A DNA stretch of 64,000 bases from Planococcus sp. 107-1 (GTDB taxonomy: Bacteria; Bacillota; Bacilli; Bacillales_A; Planococcaceae). The notes beneath the pieces are model-generated. The model was not told where the DNA came from. It saw only the letters and a list, made by a program, of their open reading frames with translations, and searched no databases. Below, one piece after another: positions 8,422 through 17,827 of the stretch (position 1 is its first letter; each line of letters begins with the position of its first letter). The DNA lies in contig NZ_CP090977.1 of the NCBI RefSeq assembly GCF_021513255.1, forward strand, positions 2,356,001 to 2,420,000, written 5' to 3'. The translations under genes were made by a program, and so were the position numbers.

Positions 8422-10938
8422 TTAAGCTGTTGCGCCATGGCAGTTTTTAAACTTTTTGCCGCTGCCGCATGGGCAAGGTTCGTTGCGCCCTACAGCCATG
8501 TCATTGCGTACTGGCGCTTTTTTCTTTTTCGGTGCCGGTCCGTCTTCTTTCGGGTTGACCGCTTGGCCTTTCGCTACTTCTTCGCGCTCAAGGTTATTGC
8601 GGATTTCCGCTTTCATTGCATATTTTGCAACATCTTCTTCAATCGATAAGACCATTTCCTCGAACATCGCAAATCCTTCATTTTGGTATTCACGAAGTGG
8701 ATCATTTTGGCCATAAGCACGCAAGTGAATTCCTTGGCGCAATTGGTCCATTGCATCGATATGATCAATCCATTTCGTATCAATTGAACGAAGCAAAACA
8801 ACTTTCTCAAATTCACGCATGCGTTCAGAAGTCATTTCTTCCTCTTTTTCATCATAGCGTTTTGCAACTTCCGCTTTGATAAAATCGATCAATTGTTCTT
8901 GAGTCTTCCCTTTTAAATCATCAACAGTAATGGTGTTTTCCGGCAATAAATTCGCTGAAGCCACATCCACTAGCGATTTGTAGTTCCAATTCTCAGGGTT
9001 CTCTTCGGAGGTATGCGCATGGACCATACGTTCGATAGAGCCATCAAGCATACGCTCTACTAATGCACGCATGTTCTCGGTCTCAAGGACTTCCATACGT
9101 TCCTTGTAGATAATCTCACGTTGTTGGCGCAAAACGTCATCATATTGAAGCAAGCGTTTCCGCGCATCGAAGTTATTCCCTTCCACGCGTTTTTGAGCAG
9201 ATTCGACTGAGCGGTTGACCATCTTAGACTGCAGCGGCTGCGAATCGTCCATTCCCAGTTTGCCCATCATATTGCGCATTGCATCCGAACCGAAACGGCG
9301 CATCAAATCATCTTCTAATGAAAGATAGAATTGCGTCACACCTGGATCTCCTTGTCGGCCTGAACGGCCTCGGAGCTGGTTATCGATGCGTCGGGATTCA
9401 TGTCGTTCCGTACCGAGAACTGCCAATCCGCCCGCTTCGATTACCCCTTCACCCAGTTTAATATCGGTTCCGCGTCCGGCCATGTTCGTCGCAATTGTAA
9501 CGGCGCCTTTTTGTCCGGCATTTAAAATGATTTCCGCTTCGTGCGCATGGTTTTTCGCATTCAACACGGAATGCTTGATGCCTTTTTTCGAGAGGTAATC
9601 AGAAATGATTTCGGAAGTCTCAATTGCAACCGTACCGACTAGTACCGGTTGGCCCTTTTTATGGCGCTCTGCAATATCATCTGCTACTGCCTTATACTTA
9701 CCGGCAATCGTTGCATAAATCAAATCGACTCTATCATCACGGATGATCGGTTTATTTGTTGGAATCGCAATAACGTTCATATTATAAATATTGCGGAATT
9801 CCTCTTCTTCCGTTTTAGCCGTACCGGTCATACCGGAAAGTTTATCGTACATACGGAAAAAGTTCTGGAACGTAATGGTCGCCATGGTCATAGATTCATT
9901 TTGAACTTCCAAACCTTCTTTGGCTTCGATTGCCTGGTGCAGTCCATCTGAATAGCGGCGTCCTTTCATTAAACGGCCTGTAAACTGATCGACGATTACA
10001 ACTTCACCGTCTTGAACGACATAATCTACGTCTTTATGCATCGTCACTTGCGCTTTCAACGATTGGTTGATCGCATGGTTCAAGCGCACATGGCGAATAT
10101 CGAATAAGTTATCGACATTGAAAGCTTTTTCCACTTTTTCAATGCCGTCTTCAGTCAACACGACGCCTTTTGTTGTTTCATCATACGTATAATCGGTATC
10201 TTTCACCAGTATCCGGGAGAAAGCATTTGCTTGCATATACAATTGCGCCGCTTTTGCCGCCTGTCCTGAAATAATCAACGGTGTACGCGCTTCATCGATT
10301 AAAATGGAGTCAACTTCATCGATAACCGCAAAGTTTAATGGGCGCTGAACCATGTCTTCTTTGTAAAGCACCATATTATCCCGCAGATAGTCAAAACCAA
10401 GTTCATTGTTGGTGCTATACGTAATATCCGCTTGATAAGCTTGGCGTTTTTCATCTTTCGTCAAGCTGTTTAAGTTTAATCCGACAGTCAGTCCCAACCA
10501 CTCGAATAATTGACCCATTTCACCTGCATCGCGGCTCGCCAAATATTCATTGACAGTTACTACATGAACGCCTTTTTTTGAAATGGCATTCAAGTAAACC
10601 GCCATGGTTGAAGTCAAAGTTTTACCTTCACCTGTTTTCATCTCGGAGATATTGCCTTCGTGAAGTGCTGCCGCCCCCATAATCTGAACGCGGAATGGGT
10701 ACATGCCCAACACTCGTTTAGAAGCTTCCCGAATTGTCGCAAATGCTTCCGGCAATAAATCGTCCAATGATTCACCTTTAGCAGAACGTTCAATAAATAA
10801 TTCCGTTCTTGCTTTTAAAGCTTCATCTGATAAAGCTGCATATTCCGAAGCCAGCGCTTCGACCTGATCAGCAGTTTTTTCTAATCTTTTTAGGTCCCGT
10901 TTGTTCGGGTCAAATACTTTATTTAATACTCCAAGCAT
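8422..10938 (-). CDS. secA: Preprotein translocase ATPase SecA (housekeeping)
   Basis: The protein has 838 residues. It shows Walker A MKTGEGKT (about residues 101-108), the DEAD-like [15 protein letters not shown], the MAGRGTDI and [13 protein letters not shown] helicase motifs, and the scaffold/wing region. A C-terminal zinc-binding tail, [14 protein letters not shown], serves SecB or lipid contacts. It drives secretion through SecYEG. This is the canonical SecA, in contrast to the second copy at 22.3 kb that lacks the zinc tail. It sits between hpf and prfB, the conserved Bacillus order. GGGAGCGG precedes the ATG. Confidence 0.97.
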   Translation of the reverse strand: MLGVLNKVFDPNKRDLKRLEKTADQVEALASEYAALSDEALKARTELFIERSAKGESLDDLLPEAFATIREASKRVLGMYPFRVQIMGAAALHEGNISEMKTGEGKTLTSTMAVYLNAISKKGVHVVTVNEYLASRDAGEMGQLFEWLGLTVGLNLNSLTKDEKRQAYQADITYSTNNELGFDYLRDNMVLYKEDMVQRPLNFAVIDEVDSILIDEARTPLIISGQAAKAAQLYMQANAFSRILVKDTDYTYDETTKGVVLTEDGIEKVEKAFNVDNLFDIRHVRLNHAINQSLKAQVTMHKDVDYVVQDGEVVIVDQFTGRLMKGRRYSDGLHQAIEAKEGLEVQNESMTMATITFQNFFRMYDKLSGMTGTAKTEEEEFRNIYNMNVIAIPTNKPIIRDDRVDLIYATIAGKYKAVADDIAERHKKGQPVLVGTVAIETSEIISDYLSKKGIKHSVLNAKNHAHEAEIILNAGQKGAVTIATNMAGRGTDIKLGEGVIEAGGLAVLGTERHESRRIDNQLRGRSGRQGDPGVTQFYLSLEDDLMRRFGSDAMRNMMGKLGMDDSQPLQSKMVNRSVESAQKRVEGNNFDARKRLLQYDDVLRQQREIIYKERMEVLETENMRALVERMLDGSIERMVHAHTSEENPENWNYKSLVDVASANLLPENTITVDDLKGKTQEQLIDFIKAEVAKRYDEKEEEMTSERMREFEKVVLLRSIDTKWIDHIDAMDQLRQGIHLRAYGQNDPLREYQNEGFAMFEEMVLSIEEDVAKYAMKAEIRNNLEREEVAKGQAVNPKEDGPAPKKKKAPVRNDMAVGRNEPCPCGSGKKFKNCHGATA

Positions 10939-11178
10939 CTATAACCGCTCCCTGCGTAGTGTCCGGCTTTGACAAGTCCAGCCAGATCGCCTTTGCTTAA
11001 TATTCTCATTGCAAATTGAATTAGTCCTTAATAACTAAAATATTCAATAGCTCTTAGTCCTTGGCAAAAATTCTCACTACTTATTTTAACACTGCAGGCA
11101 ATCGCGTGCAAACTTCCTGTATGGCTTGTTAAACTGCTAGAAACAGCAGAAAATTAGTTTTTTTCTCCAATACAAAAG

Positions 11179-11205
11179 AAAAGCCTCTCATAACGAGAGG
11201 CTTTT
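11179..11205 (-). terminator. Terminator after hpf
   Basis: An 11-bp perfect stem AAAAGCCTCTC/GAGAGGCTTTT, loop ATAAC, lies 10 bases beyond the hpf stop. A-rich flanks give a U-tract on the minus strand. Confidence 0.85.
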
Positions 11206-11214
11206 TAACTATTA

Positions 11215-11796
11215 TTATGAACTTGTTTCGATCAAACCATATGTGCCGTCTTTCCGTTTGTAAACGATATTGGTTTCATTGGATTCAGCATCTGTAAAGA
11301 CGAAGAAAGTATGCCCAAGCATATTCATCTGCAATACAGCTTCCTCTTCATCCATCGGTTTTAGTTCAAATTGCTTTGTACGAACGATTGTCAAATCTTC
11401 ATCGTCTTCGTCTGTATAAGAATTTTCCGCGCCATTTGAAGTTTGAGTCACTTGTTCAGCTGAAGCGAATGCCATGCCCATTCCTTCACGATCGCGGAAT
11501 TTACGATTGATTTTTGTTTTGTATTTTCGGATTTGACGTTCAAGCTTTCCAATGATTAAATCTACTGCCGCATATAATTCATCGTGCCGTTCTTCTGCAC
11601 GCAATACGAGATTTTTCATAGGGATTGTAATTTCCACTTTAGTTTGGCTGTGGTTAAGCGCTTTTAAATTAATCATCGCTGTCGCGTTTGTACCTTCCGG
11701 AAAGTATCTTTCGATTTTATCCACTTTCTTTTCGATGTACTCGCGGACTGCCGGAGTTACTTCGACATTGTCGCCCTTGATATTGTATTGAAGCAT
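11215..11796 (-). CDS. hpf: Long-form ribosome hibernation promoting factor (YvyD type)
   Basis: The protein has 193 residues. Residues about 1-100 form the ribosome-binding HPF/RaiA domain, with the VTPAVREYIEKKVDKIERYF helix and the basic RKYKTKINRKFRD segment. A linker leads to the C-terminal dimerisation domain (about 135-190, KQFELKPMDEEEAVLQMNMLGHTFFVF). The long form links two 70S ribosomes into 100S dimers in stationary phase or stress. AGGAGG precedes the ATG. A SigB-like promoter lies about 45 bases upstream, consistent with stress control of yvyD in B. subtilis. Confidence 0.95.
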   Translation of the reverse strand: MLQYNIKGDNVEVTPAVREYIEKKVDKIERYFPEGTNATAMINLKALNHSQTKVEITIPMKNLVLRAEERHDELYAAVDLIIGKLERQIRKYKTKINRKFRDREGMGMAFASAEQVTQTSNGAENSYTDEDDEDLTIVRTKQFELKPMDEEEAVLQMNMLGHTFFVFTDAESNETNIVYKRKDGTYGLIETSS

Positions 11797-11838
11797 ATGA
11801 ACTCCTCCTTCTTTTGTGCTTACCTTTACATTTCTATA

Positions 11839-11865
11839 TATCCCCTTAAGTTTCCTGCTTAAAAC
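11839..11865 (-). promoter_or_regulatory. SigB-like promoter for hpf
   Basis: On the minus strand GTTTTA, a 15-base spacer and GGGATA resemble the SigB consensus GTTTAA...GGGTAT. It is about 43 bases before the hpf start. Confidence 0.5.
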
Positions 11866-11871
11866 TAAAAA

Positions 11872-11897
11872 GTTTTAAGGAAGTTAAATTCAGGTAA
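11872..11897 (+). promoter_or_regulatory. Possible SigB-like promoter for the short-chain dehydrogenase
   Basis: GTTTTA, 14 bases, then AGGTAA, about 25 bases before the start codon, divergent from the hpf promoter. The match is weaker than at hpf. Confidence 0.3.
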
Positions 11898-11922
11898 AGT
11901 AAATCACAAGGAGATGAAGGCA

Positions 11923-12627
11923 ATGTTTACAAATAAAACAGTAATAGTGACCGGCGCTTCCCAAGGCATCGGTCGGAGTATTGCAGAACATTTTCTAGCG
12001 AAAGAGGCTCGCGTCATCGGACTGGATATCCAAGAAAGTGAGCTGCCGGGAATGGATTTCCGCAAATGCGATGTCGGGAATTTCAAAGAAGTAATCCGAG
12101 TATTTTCAGATATCCATAAAGATTACGGAGCTATTCATATCCTGATCAATAATGCAGGCGTTTCAAAATTCACTTCGATTTGGGAGATTGAAGAACAAGA
12201 TTGGGATGAGCTCCTCAACACGAATTTAAAAAGTGTATTCATTTGCAGCCGCGAAGCTGCGCGCTATATGACGGATGATATCCGATCAATTGTCAATATG
12301 GCCTCAACACGCGCATTTATGTCAGAACCGAATACCGAGCTTTACTCTGCTTCAAAAGGAGGGATTTTTGCACTGACCCATTCGTTGGCAGCTACTTTAA
12401 GCGAAAAAGGGATTCGCGTAAACTCAATTGCCCCCGGATGGATTCACACTGGGGAAGAAGAACTCCGGAAAGTTGACCATGAGCAGCATTGGAGCGGCCG
12501 CGTCGGCAAACCTGATGATATTGCCCGTGCCTGCCTTTTCCTATCAAATCCTGAAAACTCTTTTATCACCGGCGAATGCCTCAATATCGACGGCGGGATG
12601 ACCAGAAAAATGATTTATGAACATTAA
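11923..12627 (+). CDS. Short-chain dehydrogenase/reductase
   Basis: The protein has 234 residues and a classical SDR fold. The NAD(P) motif TGASQGIG is near the N-terminus, NNAG stands in the middle, and the catalytic Tyr-x3-Lys is YSASK. The C-terminal substrate loop ends GGMTRKM. The serine normally before the YxxxK motif lies in NMASTRAF. The substrate is unknown; glucose-1-dehydrogenase-like and 3-ketoacyl reductase-like enzymes look alike at this level. ATG 11923 has AAGGAG nine bases upstream, whereas the in-frame ATG at 11914 abuts that site. The gene is divergent from hpf and may share its stress control. Confidence 0.85.
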   Translation: MFTNKTVIVTGASQGIGRSIAEHFLAKEARVIGLDIQESELPGMDFRKCDVGNFKEVIRVFSDIHKDYGAIHILINNAGVSKFTSIWEIEEQDWDELLNTNLKSVFICSREAARYMTDDIRSIVNMASTRAFMSEPNTELYSASKGGIFALTHSLAATLSEKGIRVNSIAPGWIHTGEEELRKVDHEQHWSGRVGKPDDIARACLFLSNPENSFITGECLNIDGGMTRKMIYEH

Positions 12628-12629
12628 AA

Positions 12630-12663
12630 AAACTGCCGGGCTCGTTTAAACGCCCGGCAGTTT
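12630..12663. terminator. Bidirectional terminator between the SDR and PilZ-like genes
   Basis: A perfect 12-bp stem (12630-12641 with 12652-12663, AAACTGCCGGGC) lies between convergent genes, with A/T runs on both sides. Confidence 0.88.
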
Positions 12664-13005
12664 CTATTCCAGTTCCAAATAGGCTTTTAATTCGCTATTG
12701 ATCAGCATTTCTTTAATCGGATCTTTGTGGAATTCCATGCCATACATCCAGCCTTCTGTCGTGCTTTCTTTCCATAACAGAAGGGCTTTTAAATGAATTT
12801 TTTCGTGGTTTAAAGTGAACTCGACATCGATTTCTTCTTTTATTTTTTCTAATTCCTTCTCCAAAAAGAATTTTCCGCCTCGCGGAGAGACATCAAGCAA
12901 AAGTCCATAATGCTCAGGCCTTTCCCCCGGTTCATTTAAATGGATGATCAATTCTTGCGGATGGCCAAACGCATACCGATAATGTTCCTGCCTGTTATAA
13001 AACAT
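12664..13005 (-). CDS. PilZ-like domain protein
   Basis: The protein has 113 residues. RQEHYRYAF near the start and DVSPRGGKF in the middle resemble the R-x3-R and D-x-S-x2-G signature of PilZ domains, which bind cyclic di-GMP. The charge pattern of the first motif is imperfect, so binding is uncertain. ATG 13005 is chosen because GGAGGG lies six bases upstream, while longer frames reach into comFC. It is the last gene of degV-comFA-comFC-pilZ and ends at the shared terminator. No flagellar genes are visible nearby. Confidence 0.6.
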   Translation of the reverse strand: MFYNRQEHYRYAFGHPQELIIHLNEPGERPEHYGLLLDVSPRGGKFFLEKELEKIKEEIDVEFTLNHEKIHLKALLLWKESTTEGWMYGMEFHKDPIKEMLINSELKAYLELE

Positions 13006-13037
13006 TTGCATCCCTCCAAAATGTTTTTGAATCCCCA

Positions 13038-13697
13038 TTACCCGCGAATCAAGCAAAACAATTCGATTTCATCCGCACCTGCATCTTTTAACACTTTTGC
13101 CGCATGGCGCATCGTCGTCCCTGTCGTATAAAGATCATCGACTAAAATAATCTTTTTCGGCACCGTTTCTCCATTCCAATGAAATAACGGAGACGAAGCC
13201 ATTCTTTCCATTTTCGACTTTGTGCCTTGGACATCTTCGTTCTTTATTAAAAAATGATGGAACGGGAGCCTCGCTGACTCCAGCAGCGAATCAACTTGGG
13301 CAAAGGTCCGTTCTTTCAATTTTTTCGGATTCATCGGAATCGGTACAATCACCGCGTCCACTTTGGCTAAAGCATGATTCATTTCCTTTGCAAAAACTTC
13401 GGATAGAATAACATCTTGCAAAAATTTATATTGATGGAAATAAGATTGCATCCCTTCATTGTATCGATATAAACATCGCCCTTTTGCTATTAGTCCTGCA
13501 TATTCAGTCTGTTCCCAATACATACAATCTGCACAAACCCCTTCCCCAGAGGCATCGCAGTACAAACAAGTGTTACCCGTGATGCTTTCAAATTCTGCTT
13601 TGCATTTCGCGCAAACTGCTTCGTCCAAATCATTCATAAACAAACTTCTCCAGGATGCCTGCATGGGCAGCTTCCTGCTGCATAAGAGGCAATTCAT
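13038..13697 (-). CDS. comFC: Competence protein ComFC, phosphoribosyltransferase-like
   Basis: The 219-residue protein begins with two zinc-binding pairs (CLLC with CAKC, and CLYC with CADC, residues about 3-60). It ends in a PRTase domain with the PRPP motif ILVDDLYTTGTT. ComFC acts in the cytosol with ComFA during uptake of single-stranded DNA. It starts 25 bases after comFA, with a weak ribosome site. ComFB, present in B. subtilis between the two, is absent here. The length fits the family. Confidence 0.9.
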   Translation of the reverse strand: MNCLLCSRKLPMQASWRSLFMNDLDEAVCAKCKAEFESITGNTCLYCDASGEGVCADCMYWEQTEYAGLIAKGRCLYRYNEGMQSYFHQYKFLQDVILSEVFAKEMNHALAKVDAVIVPIPMNPKKLKERTFAQVDSLLESARLPFHHFLIKNEDVQGTKSKMERMASSPLFHWNGETVPKKIILVDDLYTTGTTMRHAAKVLKDAGADEIELFCLIRG

Positions 13698-13722
13698 GAA
13701 ATGGTCTTTCTATTATAAGCGA

Positions 13723-15021
13723 TTATCGTATTTTTGGCTCTATCCATTTGCCTAGTAATTCCATTATGGAAAAAGACAACATCCCCATTTGGAAAGTCCG
13801 ATGCCCTTCCCCGCTTCTTCCTGAAATTTGGATCAAAGCCGCTGCATCGAAAATCTCCTCATCTGCTCCGATAACTGCCACTTGAACATTCGGCACCGTA
13901 ATGCCCCGTTCCAATATCGTAGATGTTACCAGTCCAGGAACGATTCCTTGCCGCAAGCCCATCACCTTCTCTTTTCGATTGGGATCTTTGGAATGTACCG
14001 CTTCAATAGCAGCGTCTAACTGTTTAAATAAAGGGATGCTTTCTTCAATCAATTCAATCGTTGGAAGAAATAACAGAAATGGTTCTCGCCGGGAAAGCCT
14101 TAAACGAATCCATGTTTCCAGCTTTTTAGGAATGCTGTTCTTTCTCAACCGCTTTTTATAGTTCCAAAGGGAATCGAACCTGGGCACCGGCAAAGGCTGT
14201 CCATGATACCGCCTAAAGATTTCTGAACGGCCCGGTGTCCCTTTGATTAACTGGACAGACGGTGTGGCAGAAACGTAGATCACCGGCGCATCGTGTTTTT
14301 TCGCTTTCATAACCGCTCTTTTTAAAGCCGGATCCATCGAATAGGGAAAGGCGTCAGCTTCATCCACGATCATCAGATCAAATGCATTTTGAAAACGGTA
14401 AAGTTGATGGGTAGTGGCAATGACAATTTCAGCAAATCCTGCTTCAGCCGGCGAACCGCCGTAAAGTGTATGGATGACGGTATCCGTAAAGATTGCGCGA
14501 ATACGCGGAGACAGTTCCAAGACGACATCAGTCCTTGGAGCTGCAATACAAATCCGTTTGCCTGTCTTTAATGCTTCATACAAAGGAGCAAAAAGCACCT
14601 CTGTTTTTCCAGCGCCGCATACTGCATAGATAAGGTGAGATCGATTAATTTGAAGACTTTCAATCACTTGCTGGGAAGCTAAATTTTGTGAAGGAGTTAG
14701 ATGTCCACTCCATTGAAATGAGTGGGTTTTCAGGGGTCTAGGAGATGGGGCCGTCCAAGTAATCAGCTCCGTACAAGAACTGATGCGGCCCATTTTAAGG
14801 CAATGGCGGCAATATAAACAGTCGCCTTCGCATTTTTCACAATAAAAAGAAGTCAGATTCACCGATTTTTCTAAGCATCTGCTGCATTCTTGTTTATCGG
14901 TGATGCCTGGAATACGTGTTACAAAACCTTGTAAAATAGCTTGATCGATTTCACTTTGCGGAAATGGGGTGAATTCTTTTAACCAAACTCTGCCGGTTAA
15001 AAAGTCTTCTAATTCTTTCAT
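13723..15021 (-). CDS. comFA: DNA uptake helicase ComFA
   Basis: The protein has 432 residues. A four-cysteine zinc region (CSRC...CEKC...CLYCRHC, about 42-75) precedes a superfamily 2 helicase core. The core shows Walker A AVCGAGKTE (about 138-146), DEAD-box IVDEADAFP, the SATPS motif III and the C-terminal SGRSGEG motif VI. ComFA is the ATP-driven motor that helps pull transforming DNA into the cytoplasm. The size is slightly below the B. subtilis protein. GGGAGG precedes the ATG. It lies 39 bases behind degV and leads into comFC, so this strain has at least part of the late competence machinery. Confidence 0.92.
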   Translation of the reverse strand: MKELEDFLTGRVWLKEFTPFPQSEIDQAILQGFVTRIPGITDKQECSRCLEKSVNLTSFYCEKCEGDCLYCRHCLKMGRISSCTELITWTAPSPRPLKTHSFQWSGHLTPSQNLASQQVIESLQINRSHLIYAVCGAGKTEVLFAPLYEALKTGKRICIAAPRTDVVLELSPRIRAIFTDTVIHTLYGGSPAEAGFAEIVIATTHQLYRFQNAFDLMIVDEADAFPYSMDPALKRAVMKAKKHDAPVIYVSATPSVQLIKGTPGRSEIFRRYHGQPLPVPRFDSLWNYKKRLRKNSIPKKLETWIRLRLSRREPFLLFLPTIELIEESIPLFKQLDAAIEAVHSKDPNRKEKVMGLRQGIVPGLVTSTILERGITVPNVQVAVIGADEEIFDAAALIQISGRSGEGHRTFQMGMLSFSIMELLGKWIEPKIR

Positions 15022-15060
15022 AAATTGCCTCCCTTTTTTAAAAAAATGGAACTTAGCCGG

Positions 15061-15896
15061 TTATTTTTTTACCCAGCCAAGCCCCATTGAGCCTTCTCCT
15101 AAATGTGTTCCAATAACAGGACCGAAATAAGAAATCACGAATTCCACTTCTGGATACTTCTCGTGCAATTCTTCGTACCATTTCTGCGCATCTTCCGGAC
15201 GGTTGGCATGGATAATAGCCGCTTTAAGTGGGACTCCCGCTTTCACGTCTTCACCGAGCATATCTTCGATTCGCTTCATCGCTTTTTTCCGCGTTCGGAT
15301 TTTTTCAAACGGCACGATCAATTTGTCCTGAAAATGCAGTAACGGTTTAATTTGCAGCAGGCCGCCAACAATGGCTTGCGCATTTGATAGCCTTCCGCCT
15401 CTTCGCAAATGATTAAGGTCTTCTACCATGAAATAAGCACGCATCGTCTTTTTCATTTCTTCCAATGCCCGAATGATCGTTGCTCCGTCCGCGCCTGCTC
15501 GAGACAACTCAGCCGCTTTTAATGCATAAAAGCCTTGCATCGCACAGGAGATTTCTGTATCAAAAGCAAAAACTTCCACATCTTTGACCAGTTCATTGGC
15601 CTGTTGAGCTCCATGGAAAGTTCCGCTGATCCCACTCGATAAATGAATAGAAACAATTTCATCGTATTCTTTTGCGAGTTCTTGATACTTCGTGACAAAT
15701 TCACCAAGCGGCGGCTGTGAAGTTTTAGGTAATTCTTCAACCGCTTTTTTATAAAATTCGTCCACATGCAGTTCTTCCTCTTCAGCCAACGATTCGTTTC
15801 CAAAAGTCACTTGAAGGGGACCATATGAATATTTTCAGCTCTACGGATTTCTTCAGGTATGTATGCCGTACTGTCTGTTACTATCGCTGTTCTCAT
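15061..15896 (-). pseudogene. degV: DegV family fatty-acid-binding protein, frame broken by one missing base
   Basis: The true start is ATG 15896 (MRTAIVTDSTAYIPEE, the DegV opening motif). The frame runs to HMVP and then breaks at the G run 15816-15819. Five Gs (five Cs on the coding strand) would continue into LQVTFGNES, which is exactly where the downstream 249-codon frame begins. Repaired, the protein has 278 residues, the usual DegV length, with the SSGISGTF lipid-contact motif and the GRLSNAQ stretch intact. DegV/FakB proteins carry fatty acids to the FakA kinase. A homopolymer sequence error is the likeliest cause, and the gene is probably functional. It heads the comFA operon. Confidence 0.85.
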
Positions 15897-16015
15897 ACTA
15901 ATCAGCCTCCATTGCCAGTTTACCAAATAATGCATTAAAAATAACCATTAAGTTAAACTAAATATTTTTTGCGATTAACGTTAAGTTCAGAAAAATTCGG
16001 CCAAAAAAATAAAAA

Positions 16016-16036
16016 CTTCCCGAAATTTCCGGGAAG
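16016..16036 (-). terminator. Terminator after the lipoprotein gene
   Basis: A 7-bp stem CTTCCCG/CGGGAAG, loop of 7, lies just after the stop codon. AAAAA at 16011-16015 gives the U-tract on the minus strand. Confidence 0.75.
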
Positions 16037-16040
16037 CTAA

Positions 16041-16622
16041 TTATTGGTTTCCGATAAAATGCAGGCTAGTCACTTTCCAAGCGCCATCTTCATTTTTAAA
16101 GACTACCACTTGCCGTCCTGATTGCTTTGCAGATTTATCCGAATCCGGTTCCGCCATCGTCACGTCGATTTGAGCATAAACTTCTGCCCGGTTCTCTTCA
16201 TATTCCACAATGGTTTCATTGCTTGGCTTATAAGTTGTATCGAAATTCGTAAAAGCTTCGGTTAACGCGGCGCGGTCTTCTTCTCTATCAAAACCATCCG
16301 GTTCCTTGGCAATCACTTCCATATACCGTTCAACATCTTCCGCATTAAAAGCATCGATATATTCTTGATAAGCAGCTAAAATCTTTTCTGCTTCGGCTTC
16401 TGGAACTTCGGCTGCTTCCGCTTCCCCTTTATCGTTCAAGGTAAATCCGACTTCTTCCTTTTCTTTACCTTCTACATCTTCAACGCCATGGTCCACAGCA
16501 TTGTTTTCGTTCGATACATTTCCATCATCTGCTGTATTGCTGTTTACCGAAGGCTCATCAGAATCGGAACAAGCAGCAAGCAATAAAGCCACACTTGCGG
16601 CCAAAATCATCTTTTTCATCAT
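16041..16622 (-). CDS. Lipoprotein with an NTF2-like domain
   Basis: The 193-residue preprotein has a lipobox ending AAC (cysteine at about 18), an acidic Asp/Glu/Asn-rich linker to about 75, and a C-terminal alpha-beta domain. That domain reads like an NTF2/SnoaL-like cone: YQEYIDAFNAEDVERYMEVI, then FTNFDTTYK, then QVVVFKNEDGAWKVTSLH. It is anchored outside the membrane. Ligand and role are unknown. AGGAGGAATGT precedes two consecutive ATG codons. Repeat block 2 lies immediately upstream, leaving only about 70 bases for a promoter. Confidence 0.75.
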   Translation of the reverse strand: MMKKMILAASVALLLAACSDSDEPSVNSNTADDGNVSNENNAVDHGVEDVEGKEKEEVGFTLNDKGEAEAAEVPEAEAEKILAAYQEYIDAFNAEDVERYMEVIAKEPDGFDREEDRAALTEAFTNFDTTYKPSNETIVEYEENRAEVYAQIDVTMAEPDSDKSAKQSGRQVVVFKNEDGAWKVTSLHFIGNQ

Positions 16623-16690
16623 ACATTCCTCCTGCGCTTCATTTTGCCATACGCACGAATAGAATACAATGAAGAAACTGTGTCGAATTA

Positions 16691-17053
16691 GAAAAGCGAA
16701 GCCGCCTTGTCAGCCGCGACAAGCGCTGGAAGCCTTTTCGGAAATGGCGGTCTTTGCCATTGGAGATAAGGCTGAAGCGACCTCGAGCGGCTAGGCGGCG
16801 GAGCTAGACATAGAAAAGCGGAAAAGTTCGACGGACATAAGACGCATTGCCGAAGCGGCGGTCTTTGCCGCACAGGCGATGCGGCTTATGACCTGAGAAC
16901 TTGGCTGTTGGAGTCTAGACATAGAAAAGCGGAGCCGCCTTGTCAGCCGCGACAAGCGCTGGAAGCCTTTTCGGAAATGGCGGTCTTTGCCATTGCAGAT
17001 AAGGCTGAAGCGACCTTGAGCGGCTAGGCGGCAGAGCTGGACTTTGAAAAGCG
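16691..17053. repeat. Repeat block 2: three ~111-122 bp modules between degU and the lipoprotein gene
   Basis: Modules begin with GAAAAGCG at 16691, 16813 and 16924, and a fourth boundary lies at 17046 (lengths 122, 111 and 122). They are in the reverse orientation to block 1 and read A-B-A. The two A copies differ at about eight positions and carry CTTGTC-AGCCGC-GACAAG. The B copy has a long dyad with arms CATAAGACGCATTGCC and GGCGATGCGGCTTATG. No coding frame is supported. Confidence 0.85.
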
Positions 17054-17086
17054 GAAACGGCCATGTAAGACTAAAAATCAAAAGAA

Positions 17087-17112
17087 AAACCCCGCATCAA
17101 TGCTGCGGGTTT
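17087..17112 (-). terminator. Terminator after degU
   Basis: A hairpin around CCCGCA/TGCGGG with A-T extensions lies 14 bases beyond the degU stop. It has a small mismatch and a T-rich minus-strand tail. Repeat block 2 begins only 33 bases beyond it. Confidence 0.75.
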
Positions 17113-17125
17113 ATCACATTTTCAA

Positions 17126-17800
17126 TTAGCGCACTTCTACCCAACCATTTTTAATGGCTGTAACGACGGCTTGAGTACGGTCATTTACTTGCATTTTCTG
17201 AAGAATGCTGGAAACGTGGTTTTTCACAGTTTTCTCAGAAATAAATAGGGTTTCGCCAATTACACGGTTGCTTTGTCCATCTGTCAATAATTGCAGGACT
17301 TCACTTTCACGCTTCGTCAATAAATGATACGGACGGCGAATTTCTGTTTGATGGAACGAACCTTTGTTTTCACGCTCGCTTAAGCGACGGAATTCCATCA
17401 CTAAATTGCGCGTTACTTTCGGGTGCAAATAAGATCCACCTTTCGCCACAACTTTAATGGCTTGAATAATCGCCTCTGCATCCATTTCCTTCAGCATGTA
17501 GCCAAGAGCACCTGTCTTTAATGCATGCGTAACGTAAGACTCATCATCGTGAATTGACAGCATAATGACTTTTGCATCAGGGAAATTCTCGATCAACTCG
17601 CCTGTTGCCTCTACCCCATTTTTTTGTGGCATATTAATATCCATTAAGACCACATCGGGTTTATATTCTTCATACAATTTGACGACTTCTGTTCCATCTC
17701 CACCTTCTGCTACCACTTCAAACGAATCTTCAAAATCAAGAATCCGCTTAACGCCTTCACGGAAGAGTTGGTGATCGTCGATAATAATAATTTTTGTCAT
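17126..17800 (-). CDS. degU: Two-component response regulator DegU
   Basis: The 224-residue protein has a receiver domain with the acidic pocket [12 protein letters not shown], phospho-acceptor aspartate in VVLMDINMP (about residue 56) and the lysine in GYMLKEMD. A LuxR-type helix-turn-helix follows (about 155-220, [12 protein letters not shown] and [13 protein letters not shown]). With DegS it controls exoenzymes, motility and competence in Bacillus. AGGAGGAC precedes the ATG, and the gene follows degS by 27 bases in one operon. Confidence 0.96.
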   Translation of the reverse strand: MTKIIIIDDHQLFREGVKRILDFEDSFEVVAEGGDGTEVVKLYEEYKPDVVLMDINMPQKNGVEATGELIENFPDAKVIMLSIHDDESYVTHALKTGALGYMLKEMDAEAIIQAIKVVAKGGSYLHPKVTRNLVMEFRRLSERENKGSFHQTEIRRPYHLLTKRESEVLQLLTDGQSNRVIGETLFISEKTVKNHVSSILQKMQVNDRTQAVVTAIKNGWVEVR

Positions 17801-17827
17801 TATGTTGTCCTCCTCGAATACCGTATC

